A stretch of 64,000 nt of DNA from Ignavibacteriales bacterium (GTDB lineage Bacteria; Bacteroidota; Ignavibacteria; Ignavibacteriales; Ignavibacteriaceae): positions 2,604,001 to 2,668,000 of the forward strand of contig CP065001.1 of NCBI GenBank assembly GCA_016700155.1, given 5' to 3'. The notes under the pieces were generated by a model, which worked only from the letters and a program-made list of their open reading frames with translations, was not told the DNA's origin and did no database searches. Below are positions 33,811-43,479 of this stretch, one piece after another. How positions within the stretch are numbered: position 1 is the first letter of the stretch; each line of letters starts with the position of its first letter. The translations under genes were made by a program, and so were the position numbers.

Positions 33811-34764
33811 ATGAATAAAAAATTATTAATAAACGTTTTTTTATTTGTCCTGGTTTATTTCAATTCTGTTTTTCCGCAGGAGCAATTAAAACAAAAATTT
33901 GTTTTACTTCCCTTCTATTCTATTGGTGTTGATTCAATCACATTGATTACGGCTGAATCAATACTCAGGACAGAAATCAGCAAGTTATCTTCAATGGAAA
34001 TGGTCTCATCAAAACAAATAAAAACGGTTCTGGATGATGAGGCATGTAATGAAACAGAATGTATGCTTGAAGCAGGAAAAAAATTAAACGCTGATAAGGT
34101 ATTATTGTGCAGACTTTCATCATTAGGTGAAAAGATTATCACACAATATTTTCTTATCGATGTTAAAACTGAAAATGAAATTTTAATTGATCAGATAACT
34201 GCTCTTAATGTGGAAGAACTCGAGATAGTCATGAAGCGGGTAGCTTCAAGTGTTGTAAAAGTTGAATCTGCTGTATCCAGTGCCGAAGTAGGAAACATCA
34301 TTGAACAGGAATCCTTAGAGCCACTAAGAAGAGGTTCAAGAAAAAATATCGGGTTAGCATTTGGTTACCTTTTCCCGATGAGCGGTTATGACGGCAAGGA
34401 TGAAAAAACAATGGTGTTTGATTTTCGTGCTGGGTATGAGCTTGAAGATGCAACAGTAGGAATGATGCTTGGTATCCGTAAAGGATTTGCTATGAATATT
34501 TATGGTTCATACTTGTTGACCAAAACCGATGTTTGTCCCTACATAGGCGGTGCTTTCGGGTTTCACTGGGTTACACACAACAACTGGGTAAACTATGGAG
34601 GTTTTCAGGATACTAAAAAGGATGATGGATTTGAGTTAACACTTCATTCGGGTTTAAGATTATTCAGGACATATAATTTCCAGGTAATGATTAATCTTGA
34701 TTTCATTTATACACTCAATGATTTTAATGACAAGGCAGTAGTGCTGACAATCGGAATTCTTTAA
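33811..34764 (+). CDS. Exported protein with CsgG/TolB-N-like domain and barrel-like C-terminus
   Basis: The 317-residue protein has a signal peptide (residues 1-23, ending PQ). A domain at about 30-160 resembles the CsgG/TolB N-terminal fold (FVLLPFYSIGVD, LRTEISKLSSMEMVSS, ECMLEAGKKLNADKVLLCRL). Residues 180-317 are beta-strand rich (IGLAFGYLFPMSGYD, GLRLFRTYNFQVMINLDF) as in an outer-membrane barrel. This suggests an envelope component linking a periplasmic sensor-like domain to the outer membrane. The exact role is unknown. It is followed by a long hairpin. Confidence 0.62.
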   Translation: MNKKLLINVFLFVLVYFNSVFPQEQLKQKFVLLPFYSIGVDSITLITAESILRTEISKLSSMEMVSSKQIKTVLDDEACNETECMLEAGKKLNADKVLLCRLSSLGEKIITQYFLIDVKTENEILIDQITALNVEELEIVMKRVASSVVKVESAVSSAEVGNIIEQESLEPLRRGSRKNIGLAFGYLFPMSGYDGKDEKTMVFDFRAGYELEDATVGMMLGIRKGFAMNIYGSYLLTKTDVCPYIGGAFGFHWVTHNNWVNYGGFQDTKKDDGFELTLHSGLRLFRTYNFQVMINLDFIYTLNDFNDKAVVLTIGIL

Positions 34765-34773
34765 AATAATTTC

Positions 34774-34841
34774 CCGGCGTAAAGCTGTTAAAAATCACGA
34801 CTTTCTTTACCGGAGAAAAAGATTTTTAACAGCAAAGCCGG
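34774..34841 (+). other. Large composite hairpin between two genes
   Basis: GCTGTTAAAAATC at 34784-34796 pairs perfectly with GATTTTTAACAGC at 34821-34833. Outside an internal loop, CCGGC (34774-34778) pairs with GCCGG (34837-34841), and inside, TTTCT can pair with AGAAA. It lies just after the stop of the preceding gene. It may end or attenuate transcription ahead of the tricorn gene; no T run follows. Confidence 0.55.
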
Positions 34842-34933
34842 CTGTTTAAATTCTATCCGCCATTTATCAATTCATTCTTTCACCTTTAATGATTTAATTT
34901 TATTTTTGTTTCAATTACAAAACAGAGGAACAA

Positions 34934-37900
34934 ATGAAAAATTTTCTTGCCGGTTTTATTTTTATAGTGTTGATGTCTAATAATTTTTATGGGCAGATCG
35001 AAAATCATCTCCTTAGGAACCCCGCTATCAGCCCCGACGGTTCGCGTATTGCGTTTTCATACCAGGGCGATATCTGGGTAGTATCAGCATTCGGCGGTAA
35101 TGCCGACAGACTTACAATACATGAAGGTTATGAAACTTCTCCATGCTTTAGTCCTGATGGCAGTATGATAGCATTTTCAGGCGCGCGCTATGGAAATAGT
35201 GACGTCTATATAGTTAATGTCCTTAACGGTTCACCTGAACGATTAACCTATCATTCCGCGAATGATAATGTTACCTCATGGCATAAGGATAAAGGAATAA
35301 TCTTTACAACTGTAAGAGACTTTAATCAGCTTGAACGGGAAGCAGAAATATTTTCAGTTTCACCTTACGGCGGAACGGAGTCAAGAATATTAAATTCACT
35401 TGGCTCAGATGCAGTAGTTTCACCTCAGGGAAGATTCATTGCCTTTACAAGACATTCAAATTCAATTTTCAGAGAATCATATAAAGGTCCTGCTAACAGG
35501 GATATCTGGGTGTATGATACACAGTCAGATAACTATCATAAAATTTCCACTTCAGATGCAAATGATTTCATGCCAAAGTGGAGCGGAGAAAATCAATTAT
35601 ATTTTATTAGTGCCGAATCCAATAAGTATAACCTGTATAAAGTATCAATCACCAGCGGCGGTGAACGATCCGGTACTCCCGTTCAGGTTACTTCTTACAA
35701 TGATTATGGAGTGCGTTCATTTGATATAACTGCAGATGGTTCCAAAATAATTATGGAACGAGGGATCGATCTGTTGACCTTAAACACAAATGATAATTCC
35801 GTATCTCCGGTAAACATAAATGTTACTTCTGACTACAGGTTCGACCCGGTTGAGTTTAAATCTTTTTCAAAAGATGCTTCTGAATATGTTGTATCACCGA
35901 ATGGAAAACTCCTGGCTTTTGTTGTTCGGGGAGAAGTTTTCATCAAAGAAGCTGACAAAGAAAAATCAAGAAGTGTAAATGTTTCTGATAGTCCGTTCAG
36001 AGACATGAACCCTTCCTGGCTTAGCGATTCAACACTTGTATTTATTTCCGACAGGGACAGCAGTCAGTATGATATTTTTATGGTAAGATCGGCAGATAAA
36101 AATCAATCAAACATTTTCAAATCTTTAAAACATGAATTGATCAAACTAACGAGTACAAGTTCTGACGAATCGAATCCATCCGTTTCACCTGACGGTAAAA
36201 AAATTATTTACACAACCGGCAATGCAAAAGTAATTGTCGCTGATATTTCCGCCGACGGTAAATTATCAAACGGAAAAATTCTTAACGCTAACTGGGCTGC
36301 ATTCAACAATATTGTTTGGAGCCCCGACAGTAAGTGGATTGCTTATTCACAGGAAGATCTCTACTTCAATGAAGAAGTATTTATACTGGCGGCAGATTCT
36401 TCTAAAGGACCAATTAATGTGAGCATGCATCCTCGTTCAGATAATTCACCATTCTGGAGTAAGGACGGAACAAAGCTTGGATTCATTTCAGCCCGTAACA
36501 ACAGGAACAATGATGTCTGGTTTGCATGGCTGACTAAAGAAGACTGGGAAAAAACGAAAGAGGATTGGGAAGAGAAAGAACCCGCGGCTGAAGATAAACC
36601 GGATAAGAAAGATTCAAAGTCTGAAGACAAACCAAAAGTAAAAGAAATAAAAATAGATATTGAAGGAATACATAACAGGCTTTTACAGGTTACTTCATTC
36701 CCCGGTGATGAAGGAAATGTAACCATCTCAAAAGACGGAGAAACATTTTATTATACAGCAGTTTCCAGTAATGCAAAAGGTCGTGATCTGTTCAGCATAA
36801 AATGGGATGGAAAAGATCTTAAAGAAATAACCAAGGGAGGTACAAATCCATCAGGAGTCTCAATCGATGCTGAAGGAAAATATTTGTACTATTTTAAACA
36901 GGGTGGTTCAATCAACCGTCAGGATTTAAAATCGGATAAAAGTGAATCAATCCCCTATTCCGCAAAAATGAAAATCGATTATGTAACGGAGCGTCATCAG
37001 ATTTTTGATGAAGCCTGGCGGGCGATCAGAGACAATTTTTATGATCCGAATTATCATGGAAAAGATTGGTCATCATTAAAAGATAAATATGAACCATTGT
37101 GTATGGCTGCATCCACAGAAAATGATTTCAGAGATATGTTCAACTATATGCTTGGTGAATTAAATGCCAGTCATATGGGAATGTATGGAAGTGACCGGTC
37201 AGAAACTCAAAAAGATGTAACCGGAATGCTTGGTGTTGAACTGGTTCAGACTTCTGCCGGGATGAAAGTGATCCGTGTTATTCCTGATTCACCTGCTGAT
37301 AAGATTTCAAGTAAGTTGAATGCTGATGATATAATTACTGCAATCGACGGTACTCCGGTTGATAGTCTTGAAAATTTTTATCAGATGCTGCAAAACTCAG
37401 CCGATGAAAAATTAGTGCTGACTGTTAAGGATAAAGAACTAAAGGAAAGAGAAATTGTTATACGACCTTCTTCAAATGTTCGTTCTTTGTTATATGAAGA
37501 ATGGGTATTGAACAGGAAAAAGCTTACGGACCAGTATTCAAACGGAAGACTCGGTTATATACATATACAGGGAATGAGCATTCCAAGTTTTGAAGTTTTT
37601 GAACGCGCTCTTACCGAAGCTGGAAATGGGAAAGAAGGTTTGGTTGTTGATGTTCGATATAACGGAGGCGGATGGACAACAGATTATCTTATGGCTGTTT
37701 TGAATTACAAACAGCATGCATATACGATACCTCGAGGAGCTTCTGATAATCTTGAAGCCGACAAACTGAATTTCCGGAATTACTACCCGACCGGGGAAAG
37801 ATTAATATTTGCGGCATGGCTTAAACCCTCGATCGCTATGTGTAATGAAGATAGTTATTCTAACGCTGAAATATTTTCACACGCGTATAAGACACTCGGC

Positions 37901-38155
37901 ATCGGAACACTTGTTGGCAAACCGACAAATGGGTCAGTCATCTCTACAGGCGCAAAAGGTTTAATCGATGGTTCTTACGTCCGTCTTCCATTCAGAGGCT
38001 GGTTTACAAAAGCGACCGATAAAAACCAGGAACTTGGACCTGCAGTTCCCGACATCATCATTGAAAATAGTGCAGATGCAAAATCAAAAGATGTTGACGA
38101 ACAGTTAAAAGCTGCTGTTGATCAACTTCTGAAAGAAATTGACAGCATGAAATAA
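34934..38155 (+). CDS. Tricorn-type protease (S41 family)
   Basis: The 1073-residue exported protein has a signal peptide (about 1-20) and two WD40/TolB-like propellers (about 20-300 and 320-550) with many SPDG-type turns. A charged linker (about 545-580) leads to a C1-type helical domain (about 690-760). A PDZ domain follows (about 765-845), then the S41 protease core. The catalytic Ser lies in NEDSYSNAE at about 974-976, with GLVVDVRYNGGG upstream. Tricorn-type enzymes cut peptides, typically short ones from other proteases. A bidirectional terminator follows. Length is normal for the family. Confidence 0.9.
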   Translation: MKNFLAGFIFIVLMSNNFYGQIENHLLRNPAISPDGSRIAFSYQGDIWVVSAFGGNADRLTIHEGYETSPCFSPDGSMIAFSGARYGNSDVYIVNVLNGSPERLTYHSANDNVTSWHKDKGIIFTTVRDFNQLEREAEIFSVSPYGGTESRILNSLGSDAVVSPQGRFIAFTRHSNSIFRESYKGPANRDIWVYDTQSDNYHKISTSDANDFMPKWSGENQLYFISAESNKYNLYKVSITSGGERSGTPVQVTSYNDYGVRSFDITADGSKIIMERGIDLLTLNTNDNSVSPVNINVTSDYRFDPVEFKSFSKDASEYVVSPNGKLLAFVVRGEVFIKEADKEKSRSVNVSDSPFRDMNPSWLSDSTLVFISDRDSSQYDIFMVRSADKNQSNIFKSLKHELIKLTSTSSDESNPSVSPDGKKIIYTTGNAKVIVADISADGKLSNGKILNANWAAFNNIVWSPDSKWIAYSQEDLYFNEEVFILAADSSKGPINVSMHPRSDNSPFWSKDGTKLGFISARNNRNNDVWFAWLTKEDWEKTKEDWEEKEPAAEDKPDKKDSKSEDKPKVKEIKIDIEGIHNRLLQVTSFPGDEGNVTISKDGETFYYTAVSSNAKGRDLFSIKWDGKDLKEITKGGTNPSGVSIDAEGKYLYYFKQGGSINRQDLKSDKSESIPYSAKMKIDYVTERHQIFDEAWRAIRDNFYDPNYHGKDWSSLKDKYEPLCMAASTENDFRDMFNYMLGELNASHMGMYGSDRSETQKDVTGMLGVELVQTSAGMKVIRVIPDSPADKISSKLNADDIITAIDGTPVDSLENFYQMLQNSADEKLVLTVKDKELKEREIVIRPSSNVRSLLYEEWVLNRKKLTDQYSNGRLGYIHIQGMSIPSFEVFERALTEAGNGKEGLVVDVRYNGGGWTTDYLMAVLNYKQHAYTIPRGASDNLEADKLNFRNYYPTGERLIFAAWLKPSIAMCNEDSYSNAEIFSHAYKTLGIGTLVGKPTNGSVISTGAKGLIDGSYVRLPFRGWFTKATDKNQELGPAVPDIIIENSADAKSKDVDEQLKAAVDQLLKEIDSMK

Positions 38156-38199
38156 AAGTTAGGAGTATTTCATCATATCTGCGTTGTGATTTTAAAAAG

Positions 38200-38222
38200 A
38201 CTGCAACTGGTAAGGTTGCAGT
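38200..38222. terminator. Bidirectional terminator between convergent genes
   Basis: ACTGCAAC at 38200-38207 pairs with GTTGCAGT at 38215-38222 and is followed by TTTTCTTTTCT on the plus strand. An A run on the other side serves the minus-strand gene. Confidence 0.85.
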
Positions 38223-38251
38223 TTTTCTTTTCTAAGTACAAAAAGTTTAAG

Positions 38252-39478
38252 TTATCTTAAAAAAGCAGATACGAGGCTCATCGTTTCAGAAAAAGCAAAA
38301 TCAACTATCTGATTTATCTCTTTCTTCAACGGGAAGGGATTCTCATGTGTGTAGCTATAATTATAATCTTTGATTAATACTTTTCCAGATGAGTTATCAG
38401 GAAAAGTCTTTAATAAAGCGGATGGACTGAATACTTTATCTTTTGACAGGATTAATGTCTTAAGTCGATTCTTCATTTGCGATAACCGTTCTTCTCTGAA
38501 CTTTTTGAATTTCTCAATACTCAGCATACTCATAAATGACAGCCCGCTGTCGTCAAGTTGTTTTAACCTGTCGGACAAAAGTTCATCGCGTTCAATATCT
38601 TTTTCAAACTCAGTGCTGTAATACTCTTTAAGTGTTGTGTCTGCCTCACTATCCATAATAGCTTTTGATACCGGCATTGTCAGATCCAATGTTGAGCCGC
38701 CGCAGAAATTAAAAAGTCTTGACCCTGAATAAAGATTATTATAGTCACACATAAAGAGTATTTCTGCCAGAAACGCGCCGATTGAGTAGCTGAAAAAATC
38801 AATCTCAGCATCTTTATCAACAAGATAGTTGTTCCCTGTTCGTATCTGTGAAATAAGTGAATTAATATCTTCGAATGTTTGAAGTCCGGACAGTAAAAAT
38901 CTTTTGGGCAGAAACTGGATTCGCGTGCTCAATGCAGCATTTGCAAATGAAGAACACTGTATACCTGGAAGCAGGTTTGCTCTTTCAATCGAAACCTGCT
39001 GCATCAACCTTGGATCACTCCATTCTCTCGGAGCCCTGTTCATGTGGAACGCGAGCGGAAACATCAGGATTGATTTTCCTGTTTGACGATGAAGTTCAAA
39101 AGCCCATGGAAGATATTTGTCCCAGCTTCTTTCATTTAGTCCGTGAAGCAGTACAATCACAGACTTTGATTTCACCAGCTCATTTCGTCCTAATAAAAAA
39201 TATCTGAACCGGTTATTCTCCATAACTGTTTCATCAGCTTTGTTGAGCACATTAAAAATATATTCTTTCGAAAACTTATTCCTTCCCAGGTAGTAATTAA
39301 GCAAAGAGTTGAACAGCCTTTTGCCGAATTTTTTTTCTTCATTTAACGGATTAAACAAAGCACTATTGGAAACAAATTCTACTGAGCTGATATGCAGTTC
39401 ATTTTCGCCAATGACAAAATTATTGTTCCCAGCTTCATTTTCTTTTTTAAGAACTGAATAAAGATTTTCGTAAGTCAC
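38252..39478 (-). CDS. DUF6051-type alpha/beta hydrolase
   Basis: The 408-residue protein contains SVIVLLHGLNERSWDKYLPW near residue 107, the oxyanion-hole strand-loop of alpha/beta hydrolases. It also has DFFSYSIGAFLAEILF near 226, where the nucleophile elbow is S-Y-S-I-G instead of G-x-S-x-G. It resembles Bacteroidota proteins called DUF6051. The start is GTG at 39478, three bases after the stop of the MerR-type gene, so the two are co-transcribed. Substrate unknown; a lipid or ester is a guess from the fold only. Confidence 0.72.
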   Translation of the reverse strand: MTYENLYSVLKKENEAGNNNFVIGENELHISSVEFVSNSALFNPLNEEKKFGKRLFNSLLNYYLGRNKFSKEYIFNVLNKADETVMENNRFRYFLLGRNELVKSKSVIVLLHGLNERSWDKYLPWAFELHRQTGKSILMFPLAFHMNRAPREWSDPRLMQQVSIERANLLPGIQCSSFANAALSTRIQFLPKRFLLSGLQTFEDINSLISQIRTGNNYLVDKDAEIDFFSYSIGAFLAEILFMCDYNNLYSGSRLFNFCGGSTLDLTMPVSKAIMDSEADTTLKEYYSTEFEKDIERDELLSDRLKQLDDSGLSFMSMLSIEKFKKFREERLSQMKNRLKTLILSKDKVFSPSALLKTFPDNSSGKVLIKDYNYSYTHENPFPLKKEINQIVDFAFSETMSLVSAFLR

Positions 39479-39481
39479 TTT

Positions 39482-40171
39482 TCACCTTTTTGTGTTTCTG
39501 CTTTTTATTGCGGCAATTTCTTTTTTCTTTTTCTTAAGAAGTTCTTCCCAGCGTTCAATCCCCTCTTTAAGCTTTGATGTTTTTACAAATAGCTTTTCGA
39601 TTTCAGTTTGGATCAGTTCAAGTTTTTGGGACACATCATCCTTTTGATAAATCTCAAGACTATTCTGGAATGAAAGAAAATCCCTGAAATAATCGGAGAT
39701 AACTTTTATTTCATCAAGGCTGTAACCGAAGTTTTGCAGATCAAGTATCAGATTGCAAAAGAAAACATAAACTTCGGAGTATAACCTGAATCCTCCTTCG
39801 CTTCTCATATCTGATTCAATTATCCCTTTGTCCTCCCAGTGTTTAATTGTCCTCGGTGATACTTCTATTTTTAATGCAAGCTCACCGACTGTTAAATATT
39901 TTACTGCGGAGTTTTTTATTTTTGAATCCGATTCAACGGGAAGCCCGACTTTCTTTATAATCTTCGAGATAGATGCAATTTCATAACCAAGTTCCATCAG
40001 CTTAAGTATCTTTTCACATTCATTATAAGTCTCCTGCGTATAGAAAGGGATTTTATCCTCATCCACGCCAGCCGGTTTAATAAGTTTTTCCTTTTCCCAG
40101 TCTAACAGTTGGGGTAATGATATATGAAGTTTGCTTATCAATTCTGCCTGAAGGTATATTTTTTGGTTCAT
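39482..40171 (-). CDS. Double MerR-type transcription regulator
   Basis: The 229-residue protein has two MerR-like winged-helix segments. The first lies at residues 5-70 (ISLPQLLDWEKEKLIKP). A second, clearer one lies at about 90-155 (YLTVGELALKIEVSPRTIKHWEDKGIIE followed by GGFRLYSEVYVFF). A long coiled-coil (about 180-225) for dimerisation ends the chain. No metal- or drug-binding cysteines are visible. It lies upstream of the hydrolase gene, and a perfect 20-bp palindrome sits 29 bases before its start codon, so autoregulation is likely. Confidence 0.82.
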   Translation of the reverse strand: MNQKIYLQAELISKLHISLPQLLDWEKEKLIKPAGVDEDKIPFYTQETYNECEKILKLMELGYEIASISKIIKKVGLPVESDSKIKNSAVKYLTVGELALKIEVSPRTIKHWEDKGIIESDMRSEGGFRLYSEVYVFFCNLILDLQNFGYSLDEIKVISDYFRDFLSFQNSLEIYQKDDVSQKLELIQTEIEKLFVKTSKLKEGIERWEELLKKKKKEIAAIKSRNTKR

Positions 40172-40200
40172 CCTGTTCCTTAACGTTTGATATTACATAA

Positions 40201-40220
40201 ACTATACGTTAACGTATAGT
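40201..40220 (-). promoter_or_regulatory. Perfect 20-bp palindromic operator of the MerR-hydrolase operon
   Basis: ACTATACGTTAACGTATAGT is a perfect palindrome. It stands 29 bases upstream of the regulator's ATG. On the minus strand a TTGACA (40244-40249) lies upstream, with TAGGTT 17 bases further on. The palindrome therefore sits at or just after the -10 region, which fits repression rather than the spacer-twisting activation classic for MerR. Confidence 0.65.
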
Positions 40221-40243
40221 AACCTATAATTAATTAAGTATTT

Positions 40244-40249
40244 TGTCAA
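40244..40249 (-). promoter_or_regulatory. Candidate -35 box of the MerR-hydrolase operon
   Basis: The minus strand reads TTGACA here, with TAGGTT 17 bases downstream as a possible -10 element, immediately before the palindromic operator. Confidence 0.4.
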
Positions 40250-40453
40250 TATGTAAAGTTTTTCCCCATAGTCTGAATTAAAATACCGGATTTTCCTCTT
40301 ACAACTGCCATTCTATTTAATGGTCAATCCGATACTGTCTGTTTAGGTACAGCATTCCTGCTTTTAAGGTTAATTCGTTTTGTGGATTTTTAATGGTAGA
40401 TTTGCAAGCCGGAATTAGTCCGGAATATAATCTTACATTATGTCAGGAAATTG

Positions 40454-42187
40454 ATGAAAACGTTTAGTGAGTTAGGACTCGAAATAAAAATACTTAAAGC
40501 GATTGAAGAACTCGGATTTGAAACACCAACTCCCGTACAGGAAAAAGTAATACCTCTTTTAACTGCTGACGCAGGAAGTGATATAGTAGCGTTAGCACAG
40601 ACTGGTACAGGTAAAACAGCGGCATTCGGACTGCCCATAATTCAGAACACAATTACTTATCAAAATGGAATTCAGTATTTGATATTGAGTCCCACACGCG
40701 AATTATGTCTCCAGATATTTGATGATCTTTCCTCATTCGCAAAATATATTGATGGAATTAAAATAGCCGCAGTGTTCGGCGGATCGAGTATCGAAAGGCA
40801 GATTCAAAAAATCAAAAGCGGAGTACATATTATCTCTGCAACACCCGGCAGGCTGGTTGACTTGATAAATCGAAATGTTGTAAATTTCTCTTCTGTTAAA
40901 ACATTAGTGCTTGATGAAGCAGATGAAATGCTGAATATGGGATTCAGAGAAGAACTTGAAGCAGTATTAAAAGAAACTCCGAGATCAAAAAATACCCTTT
41001 TATTCTCTGCAACTATGCCGAAGGAAGTCGCCGCAATCGCGGGCAGGTACATGAAAAATCCAGTCGAAGTAACTATCGGCAGAAAAAATGCCGGCGCAGA
41101 AAATATTGAACATCTTTGCTACCTTGTTCATGCAAAAGACCGGTATCTTGCTCTTAAACGTATTGTTGATTTTAATCCCGACATTTTCGGAATAGTATTT
41201 TGCAGAACACGTAGAGAAACTCAGGAAGTTGCTGATCTTCTTATGAAAGATGGTTACAATGCCGATGCCTTGCATGGAGATCTTTCACAGGCTCAACGCG
41301 ATACTGTAATGAATAAATTCAGAATTAAACATCTTAAACTTCTGGTTGCGACCGATGTTGCAGCACGCGGACTTGATGTTGATAATCTTACACACATAAT
41401 AAATTATAATCTTCCCGAAGAGCTTGATTTATACACACACAGAAGCGGCAGAACAGCACGTGCAGGCAGAAAAGGTGTATCAATCGTAATCGCGAATTTG
41501 AAAGAGAAAGGAAGATTAAACCAGATTGAAAAACACCTGAACAAAAAGTTTTCTTTTGTTGATGTGCCTTCCGGAAAAGAGGTATGTGAAAAACAATTAT
41601 TCCATCTTATTGACAGAATGGAAAAAGTGGAAGTTGACTACACTCAGATCGATCCACTGCTTCCCGATATTTTCAGAAAACTTGAATGGCTCGACCGTGA
41701 AGAACTTATTAAAAAATTTGTGTCGGTAGAGTTTAACAGGTTTCTTGATTATTACAGGAATACCCCCGATCTGAACTCACCATCAGATAGAAAAAGTACA
41801 GGCAAACACAAAGACAGTGTTGAAGGATTTACACGGTTCTTTATTAATCTTGGCAGAACTGATGATCTTAAACCCGGTTCATTAATGGGACTTGTAAATG
41901 AGTTCACAGGAATTAAAGATATAGAAATAGGTGACATCGAAATTCTTAAAACATTTTCATTCTTTGAGATAGATTCTGAATTTGAAAAACTTGTGATCAG
42001 TTCATTTCAGAATAAACAATTCAAAAAACGACCGATAGTTCTTGAAGTAGCTGAATCTAAAAGAGGTGAAAAGAAACGCGACAGGTCTGAAAAGTCTGAA
42101 AGAAAAAGATTTAAACACGAATCAAAACCATTCAAACACAGAGATAAAGAAAGAGTATTCGCGAAAAAGAAAAAGAAGAGAAAATAA
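40454..42187 (+). CDS. DEAD-box ATP-dependent RNA helicase
   Basis: The 577-residue protein starts at the ATG at 40454, nine bases after AGGAAA. All helicase motifs are present: FETPTPVQEKVIP (Q motif), AQTGTGKT, PTRELCLQ, DEAD, SAT, DVAARGLDV and HRSGRTARAGRKG. A C-terminal DbpA-like RNA-binding domain (about 460-545) and a strongly basic, lysine-rich tail follow. Such enzymes remodel ribosome precursors or cold-stalled mRNA (CsdA/DeaD or DbpA type). Which one cannot be decided from sequence. It is divergent from the MerR gene. Confidence 0.93.
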   Translation: MKTFSELGLEIKILKAIEELGFETPTPVQEKVIPLLTADAGSDIVALAQTGTGKTAAFGLPIIQNTITYQNGIQYLILSPTRELCLQIFDDLSSFAKYIDGIKIAAVFGGSSIERQIQKIKSGVHIISATPGRLVDLINRNVVNFSSVKTLVLDEADEMLNMGFREELEAVLKETPRSKNTLLFSATMPKEVAAIAGRYMKNPVEVTIGRKNAGAENIEHLCYLVHAKDRYLALKRIVDFNPDIFGIVFCRTRRETQEVADLLMKDGYNADALHGDLSQAQRDTVMNKFRIKHLKLLVATDVAARGLDVDNLTHIINYNLPEELDLYTHRSGRTARAGRKGVSIVIANLKEKGRLNQIEKHLNKKFSFVDVPSGKEVCEKQLFHLIDRMEKVEVDYTQIDPLLPDIFRKLEWLDREELIKKFVSVEFNRFLDYYRNTPDLNSPSDRKSTGKHKDSVEGFTRFFINLGRTDDLKPGSLMGLVNEFTGIKDIEIGDIEILKTFSFFEIDSEFEKLVISSFQNKQFKKRPIVLEVAESKRGEKKRDRSEKSERKRFKHESKPFKHRDKERVFAKKKKKRK

Positions 42188-42342
42188 TCTCAGCAGGCTT
42201 AATTCCCTATGATTTGTGGTTTCATAATTCTATCTTTCGGCTAAATAAATTCAGCAAATGATCCTGCGGTAGATTCCACATTAATTATCTATCCTGCTGA
42301 TTTCCCCGGAATCAAATTCACTGTAAATAGTTAAGGAACTGA

Positions 42343-43341
42343 ATGGATATTATAGTCCCCAATAGCAACAACCCTGTTAGTGAAACTTTGGCAAAATCTG
42401 AAGCGTTAAGTTTCCTTGAATCAAAAGTTAAAAACTGGATTGATGCCCACATCTCAAAAAGAAAACTATGGTACTCGAGTGATTTTCTTCCGTCAGATGA
42501 AAAAATGGATGATGATAAAATATCCAATGCGATAAAGTTAAAAGAAAGAGCGCGAAGTCTTCATGATTCCGTTAGAGTTGCGCTCGCTATAAATCTGCTT
42601 ACCGAAGAAGGTCTTCCGCATTTTCACAGACTGATTTCAAAATATCTTGGCGACGACAGCTTCTGGGCTAAGTGGACAAACATGTGGACCGCGGAAGAAG
42701 ACAGGCACGGAGGTGTGTTACGGGATTATGTACGTGACAGCAGGATTTTTAATTTCAAAGAAATAGAAATCATGCAGTATCATTACCAGGAATCCGGATT
42801 TAATCCTGACTGGGATAATGATCCATATAAAGTTTTTGTTTACACAACACTGCAGGAGCGTGCGACTCAAATCTCACATAAAAATACCGGAAAGCTTGCC
42901 GGTGATAATGAACCATTACTCAATGGTATCCTTACCAACATTGCATCTGATGAAGCAAAACATTTTTCATTTTACCGCAACGCGTTTAAAGAAATTCTTG
43001 AAATTGATCCAAACCGGGCTATGCTCTCAGCCGCATCAGTTATGCCTGCGATTGAGATGCCGGGCATTGCAATGAACCACTTCAAAGAAATGGCTGATGT
43101 AGTTAGACGTGTTGGTATTTATGGTCCGTGGGAATATAAATCTATCGTTGAAGAAGCAATTAAATTCTGGAATATTGATCTTGTCACAGGTCTGAATGAA
43201 ATTGCGTCACGTGCCCAGGAAAAAATTATGGCAATACCTGAACGACTTAAAAAAATTGCTGAGTACGTTGACCGGAAAACAATCAGCAAAACATTTTCAT
43301 TTGACTTCGTTTATAACAGGCTGCTTTCATTTGATGTTTAA
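42343..43341 (+). CDS. Acyl-[acyl-carrier-protein] desaturase
   Basis: The 332-residue soluble di-iron protein introduces a double bond into acyl chains bound to acyl-carrier protein, as plant stearoyl-ACP desaturase does. Both di-iron motif pairs are intact: Glu119-Asp-Arg-His122 in AEEDRHGG and Glu204-Ala-Lys-His207 in SDEAKHF, with Glu88/89 and Glu172 as further ligands. Length is normal. The position of the double bond is not predictable here. It is a single gene after the helicase; electrons must come from a ferredoxin encoded elsewhere. Confidence 0.9.
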   Translation: MDIIVPNSNNPVSETLAKSEALSFLESKVKNWIDAHISKRKLWYSSDFLPSDEKMDDDKISNAIKLKERARSLHDSVRVALAINLLTEEGLPHFHRLISKYLGDDSFWAKWTNMWTAEEDRHGGVLRDYVRDSRIFNFKEIEIMQYHYQESGFNPDWDNDPYKVFVYTTLQERATQISHKNTGKLAGDNEPLLNGILTNIASDEAKHFSFYRNAFKEILEIDPNRAMLSAASVMPAIEMPGIAMNHFKEMADVVRRVGIYGPWEYKSIVEEAIKFWNIDLVTGLNEIASRAQEKIMAIPERLKKIAEYVDRKTISKTFSFDFVYNRLLSFDV

Positions 43342-43479
43342 GATATCAGATCAGAACTGATATTATTGTCGAAACACTACTGAATTCAATTATTATACTC
43401 ACCATTTGGTTTGATAATTAACCACATCCCCGTAAATTTAAAGTGCGAATTATATTTTTAATGTTGAAAAGATATTGAT

